Source: Litoreibacter ponti (lineage in GTDB: Bacteria; Pseudomonadota; Alphaproteobacteria; Rhodobacterales; Rhodobacteraceae). Taken from it: a DNA stretch of 64,000 nt. Shown in pieces: positions 60,493 to 64,000 of this stretch (position 1 is its first letter; each line of letters begins with the position of its first letter). Location: assembly GCF_003054285.1 (NCBI RefSeq), contig NZ_QBKS01000001.1, positions 1,426,001 through 1,490,000 on the forward strand. The letters run 5' to 3'. A program made the translations under genes and the position numbers. The notes below the pieces were generated by a model that saw only the letters and a program-made list of their open reading frames with translations, was not told the DNA's origin and did no database searches.

Positions 60493-61371
60493 GTGGAAAG
60501 CGGAAAATCGGAGCTTCGTTGGGGAGTCGCGCAGCGCCTCGAGTTCATCGAGTTTCGATTGTTTTGGGAGGGGCATGTGAATCGCAGCGACTTGATGGAG
60601 CAGTTTGGATTATCGGTGAACCAAGCCTCCGCCGACCTGAACCGCTATATCGGTCTGGCTCCGGACAACATGGTCTATGACAAGAGCGAGCGGGCCTATG
60701 TTCGTGGACCTGACTATTCTGCACAGTTCCTGAAACCTGACGCCAGTCGCTACCTCGCGCAGCTGCGGTCTTTGGCAGATGGCATAATGGACAGCGACGA
60801 CACCTGGATCGCTGAATTGCCATCCTATGATGCTGCGCCAACCCCGGCCCGTGGCGTGAACCCTGTCACCCTGCGATCCGTTGTCGGTGCCATCCGCCGA
60901 TCCGAGGCCATCGAGGTGAAGTATCAGTCCCTTTCGCGCCCCGAGCCGAGCTGGCGATGGATCGCACCTCACGCCATCGGGTTCGACGGTTTCCGATGGC
61001 ACACTCGGGCGTTCTGTAGGACGGACGAGGTATTCAAGGACTTCCTACTCTCTCGCATCATCTCGGCGCGCAGTGTTGAAGCCAGTGAGGTCACGGATGC
61101 TGCCGATGCGGACTGGCAAGAGCACGTCACGCTTGAGATTTGCCCCCACCCTAAACTTTCTGAGGACCAGAAGAAGGTGATCGCGCTGGACTATGGGATG
61201 CGCGATGGCACGGCGAAGATCAAGGTTCGACGCGCGCTGCTGTACTACGCGCTCAAACGGCTTGGGCTCGACAGTAACGCTGCAGCCCGCCCTCCCCAAG
61301 AACAGCAAATTGTCTTGGTGTCCCCAATTGCAGGCCTGGCACCAGGCAGTTCTATAGAAAGAGAGGGCTAG
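60493..61371 (+). CDS. brxR: BrxR-type WYL-domain repressor
   Basis: 292 residues from GTG at 60493. N-terminal winged helix (RSDLMEQFGLSVNQASADLN), WYL domain (EVKYQSLSRPEPSWRWIAPH, FDGFRWHTRAFC) and a C-terminal extension. BrxR/CapW-type proteins repress defence operons and respond to a nucleotide signal. First gene of the BREX locus, contiguous with brxE (1-base gap). Confidence 0.85.
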   Translation: MESGKSELRWGVAQRLEFIEFRLFWEGHVNRSDLMEQFGLSVNQASADLNRYIGLAPDNMVYDKSERAYVRGPDYSAQFLKPDASRYLAQLRSLADGIMDSDDTWIAELPSYDAAPTPARGVNPVTLRSVVGAIRRSEAIEVKYQSLSRPEPSWRWIAPHAIGFDGFRWHTRAFCRTDEVFKDFLLSRIISARSVEASEVTDAADADWQEHVTLEICPHPKLSEDQKKVIALDYGMRDGTAKIKVRRALLYYALKRLGLDSNAAARPPQEQQIVLVSPIAGLAPGSSIEREG

Positions 61372-61884
61372 ATGGTTCCTCGTGAGCAGTCTGATTTTAT
61401 GCAGCGAATAATTAAGCTTCGATATCTTGTCGGGTTTCTTGGCGAGAAGTCACAGTGCAATTGGTGGCCAACATCGTTTTACGAGGCTTCAAGCATTCGG
61501 TTTCTCGAACCGGTGTTTTCGCGAACGGCTCCTCTGGCACAGTACCATGGCGCAGTGGAAGCGGCACGTCGGTTCCACGACGAAAACTTGAGCGTGGGTT
61601 CATTCCATATTTTTCGGCTTCCAAAAGAGATCGAACAAGACCTGCACGAAATGGTGCAGGCACAACTGCTCGAGCTCTTTGATCCCAGCTTGATCGTTGA
61701 TCAAGCATCCGCTCTGAGCGCTCTTTCCAAGGTCAGCAATGGAATAGCTGATGAGGCTGTCGGACCTGTTCTGGTTGGAAAGATCGACGAACTCCGCTCA
61801 TCCGCTCTCTTGGACAAGATTGGCAAGATCTACCGGATGGCGCTGTCATCCGAGACGCAAGCTCTTCCTTACTTGGTCGCATGA
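61372..61884 (+). CDS. brxE: BrxE-type protein
   Basis: 170 residues, helical: MQRIIKLRYLVGFLGEKSQCN start, WWPTSFYEASSIRFLEPVF, then FHIFRLPKEIEQDLH. It matches BrxE, a protein of unknown role that precedes brxA in type 6 BREX loci. Overlaps brxA by 4 bases. Confidence 0.75.
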   Translation: MVPREQSDFMQRIIKLRYLVGFLGEKSQCNWWPTSFYEASSIRFLEPVFSRTAPLAQYHGAVEAARRFHDENLSVGSFHIFRLPKEIEQDLHEMVQAQLLELFDPSLIVDQASALSALSKVSNGIADEAVGPVLVGKIDELRSSALLDKIGKIYRMALSSETQALPYLVA

Positions 61885-62669
61885 TGGAACGGGCGCCATA
61901 CACAACTCAATTGCAGGCAGGGCTGGGTCTTGTGAACGAGACCAGAGCTCTTCTCGAGTTGTGGTCACCTGGCATGTCGGCGAGCCAGTTGCATGATATT
62001 ACTCTGAAATCTGGGAGATTTCCGGGGATTACTGCGCGCCGCCTACGAAACATTGTCTCAGAATGCTTCGCGCCGCGATACCTGACGGCTGATGGCGAGC
62101 CCGCGCTGCATTTGAAGAAACTATCCGCCGAACTCCCCGCATCAGAGCTTGTTCAGCTCATGCTCATCTTTACCAGCCGAGCGAACCCCATTCTTGGCGA
62201 CTTCATTCGCGACGTCTACTGGGCACGTTATGCGGGCGGCTACCAAGAGATCTCCAGCGAAGACGCACGGGCGTTCGTTGAACGGGGAATTGACGATGGC
62301 AAGACATCGAAACGGTGGTCTGAATCAACGATCCGACGAGTGTCTGCGTACCTAACTGGATGTTGCGCAGACTACGGATTGCTCGAGCGTGGGTTACGAT
62401 CAAGTCGGCGCATTCTTCCGTTTCGGATTTCAGCCACGACGAGCGCATATCTTGCCTACGAGCTACATTTCCGTGGCATCGGCGACAACGCCATTCTGAA
62501 CCATGATGATTGGAAGCTCTTTGGGTTGGAGAGGGACGACGTGCTTGAAGAAATGAAACGTCTTTCTCTGAAAGGTCTCATCATTATCCAATCCGCGGGA
62601 GATGTCGTGCGGGTTGGCTGGAAGCAACACGACATGGAGGAGCTTTGCGATGTCCTCGCTAAGGGCTGA
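61881..62669 (+). CDS. brxA: BrxA (DUF1819) protein
   Basis: 262 residues. Helical DUF1819 protein with LQAGLGLVNETRALLELW and TARRLRNIVSECFAPRYL, then a block with RDVYWARYAGGYQEIS. BrxA binds DNA in other BREX systems. Overlaps brxB by 20 bases. Confidence 0.8.
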   Translation: MMERAPYTTQLQAGLGLVNETRALLELWSPGMSASQLHDITLKSGRFPGITARRLRNIVSECFAPRYLTADGEPALHLKKLSAELPASELVQLMLIFTSRANPILGDFIRDVYWARYAGGYQEISSEDARAFVERGIDDGKTSKRWSESTIRRVSAYLTGCCADYGLLERGLRSSRRILPFRISATTSAYLAYELHFRGIGDNAILNHDDWKLFGLERDDVLEEMKRLSLKGLIIIQSAGDVVRVGWKQHDMEELCDVLAKG

Positions 62670-63225
62670 CTTTGACGAACTTCGTGAGAGGATTCGGCAT
62701 GGCCGCGAGCTCGGGCACGCGAGCTTCGAGCCGATCTACTACCTCATCTTTTCTCCAGACCAAATTTTGGAAGTTAAGCGGCAAACGCCAGCTTGGGAGG
62801 CAAAGCTGCACCAAGAAGGATGGGACGTTCACGTCTTTTCGGTGGCCGAGAATCTGTGGGAACTTCTGCAGGAAGACCCCTTCTGGTCCTTGTGCGTTCA
62901 ACAAGACAAAGCTTCCCCAGGTGATTGGGCTCGAACGAACCTGGCCCTGGCAGATATTGTTGCAAATGGTGGCGGCCTATTGCGCAGGCTGAAGGACGCT
63001 CTGAAGCCCCTTGAGGGCAACACAAGCGCATTGCTTTTGGTCACAGACCTTGAGGCGCTGCATCCTTTCCTTCGGATTGGCGCGATCGAGAGCCAACTCC
63101 AAGGCAAGTTTCATGTGCCGACGATCTTCCTCTACCCAGGGGTTCGCACCGGCAAGACCCGCCTCAAGTTTCTCGGGTTCTACCCCGAAGACGGCAATTA
63201 CCGCTCTGTCCACGTTGGCGGCTAG
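62650..63225 (+). CDS. brxB: BrxB (DUF1788) protein
   Basis: 191 residues from ATG 62650. DUF1788 character: FEPIYYLIFSPDQILEVKRQ, WDVHVFSVAENLWELLQEDP, then LLLVTDLEALHPFLRIGAIE and VPTIFLYPGVRTGKTRLKFL. Core BREX protein of unknown role. Confidence 0.85.
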   Translation: MSSLRADFDELRERIRHGRELGHASFEPIYYLIFSPDQILEVKRQTPAWEAKLHQEGWDVHVFSVAENLWELLQEDPFWSLCVQQDKASPGDWARTNLALADIVANGGGLLRRLKDALKPLEGNTSALLLVTDLEALHPFLRIGAIESQLQGKFHVPTIFLYPGVRTGKTRLKFLGFYPEDGNYRSVHVGG

Positions 63226-63252
63226 AGGCAGAAAGGTTTCAGGGATACCAAA

Positions 63253-64000
63253 ATGAGCATTAGATCTCTCTTCGATCCAAGCAAAGACATCTACAGGACC
63301 ATCGAGAAGGTCATCACTTATGGCACTGCTCAGGAAGACCGCCTGAAGTCAGAGATTGCCGAATACGTTGTGACCGAAAGCATAGAGGAGCAGTTCAGAC
63401 GGCTTCTCGATCGCATGCAACTCGCAATGGAGACAGGCGGCGAAAATGAAGTGGGCGTGTGGGTTTCCGGCTTCTATGGATCGGGCAAAAGCTCGTTCAC
63501 GAAGTACCTTGGCCTCGCGTTCGATGACCAGCGCACGATCGAAGGAACGCCTTTCATCAAATATCTGCAGGATCGTCTGCATAAGCCGCAAACCAAAGCC
63601 CTGCTGAACACGGTTGCACAGCGTTTCCCCGCGGCCGTTGTGATGCTCGACCTGGCAAGCGAGATGCTGGCAGGCGCGACGATGGAGGACGTGTCCACCG
63701 TCCTCTACTTTAAGGTGCTTCAATGGGCTGGCTACTCCCGCAACCTTAAGGTCGCGGCATTTGAGCGAATGGTCGAAAAAGATGGCCGTACCGAGGAGCT
63801 ATATCGTCTCGTCGCAGAAGCACTGCCAGGCGCGACATGGGATCGCGTACAGAACAACCCCCTGGCTATTGATGGCCTAATCCCAAAAATCGCGCACGTG
63901 ATGTATCCGGCTTTGTTCCCAGAGGCGAAGAGCTTCTCTTCGAGCACGGAAGGATTCTTTCAGTTTGAAGACCAACGCGTCCAGGAGATGATCGACATTG
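63253..64000 (+). CDS. brxC: BrxC ATPase, 5' part only (runs off the window)
   Basis: 249 residues are present from ATG 63253 and no stop occurs before the end. The start SIRSLFDPSKDIYRTIEKVI and Walker A GFYGSGKSSFTKYLG (73-87) are typical of BrxC/PglY-type large ATPases, about 1200 residues in full. The next genes of the locus (pglX methyltransferase, pglZ, helicase) would follow. Confidence 0.9.
   Translation, partial: MSIRSLFDPSKDIYRTIEKVITYGTAQEDRLKSEIAEYVVTESIEEQFRRLLDRMQLAMETGGENEVGVWVSGFYGSGKSSFTKYLGLAFDDQRTIEGTPFIKYLQDRLHKPQTKALLNTVAQRFPAAVVMLDLASEMLAGATMEDVSTVLYFKVLQWAGYSRNLKVAAFERMVEKDGRTEELYRLVAEALPGATWDRVQNNPLAIDGLIPKIAHVMYPALFPEAKSFSSSTEGFFQFEDQRVQEMIDI

Noticed and set aside
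26670..64000. Second copy of the tRNA-Cys 3' end (attR) inside the window
   Set aside because: I looked for the ggttcgattccgg core and found none; the right end is likely outside.
1..64000. CRISPR arrays and insertion sequences
   Set aside because: No regularly spaced direct repeats and no transposase gene were seen.

Overview
The window looks like a chromosome segment of a marine or soil alphaproteobacterium of the Rhodobacterales (Roseobacter type). This is an inference from a VPLPA-CTERM exported protein, a RuBisCO-like protein in an apionate-type operon with a TRAP transporter, a PutA without its own DNA-binding domain beside an Lrp-type regulator, and generally GC-rich core genes. The left part (about 1-26,670) is mostly core chromosome. 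The right part (about 26,670 to the window end) is an integrated conjugative element lodged at tRNA-Cys, and its far end lies outside the window. Left part: 1-3,564 holds the end of a TRAP permease and an oiaX-oiaK-apnO set for apionate degradation. 3,863-5,924 is a three-gene minus-strand block with a phage-type muramidase (GH108) followed by a small secreted protein, which resembles a secreted effector and its periplasmic immunity partner. Then follow a VPLPA-CTERM protein, a YceI protein, a DHxxP-motif protein, an MFS transporter, metG, an AbrB-type membrane protein, a TPR protein, tRNA-Leu, efp, a rhomboid/GT10/GT11 operon, putA with its divergent Lrp-family gene, cobQ, an acidic DUF2497-like protein, a TolC-type channel, a Pcm-type methyltransferase and tRNA-Cys. 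Element (26,736 to beyond 64,000): a tyrosine integrase sits directly next to tRNA-Cys, followed by a tiny gene and two divergent ribbon-helix-helix genes with palindromic operators. A complete type IV secretion set (virB1,2,3,4, lipoprotein, a second lytic transglycosylase, virB5,8,9,10,11, a DUF4177-like gene, virB6) runs rightward from 39.5 to 50.4 kb. The coupling protein (virD4/traG), MOBP relaxase, mobC and ardC run leftward from 59.9 to 53.9 kb. Two palindromic motifs found at the mobC/oriT region recur, one at the ribbon-helix-helix promoter and one just upstream of the virB operon, which suggests that transfer, mating-pore and regulator genes share control. Cargo sits in four places: (i) 30.2-34.1 kb, a small-ORF/KamA radical-SAM/DedA-cysteine-hydrolase/ATP-grasp operon; (ii) 34.5-38.9 kb, an AT-rich operon of four overlapping genes (two unknown proteins, a HAD phosphatase, an alpha/beta hydrolase); (iii) 50.5-53.8 kb, a DUF262 protein, an AAA ATPase and an unknown protein inserted where the virB and mob arms converge; (iv) 60.5 kb onward, a BREX locus (WYL repressor, brxE, brxA, brxB, brxC cut by the window end) of the layout called type 6. 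Cargo (ii) and (iii), and perhaps (i), are the best candidates for undescribed systems. All functions are read from sequence motifs and gene order only; no database search was run.
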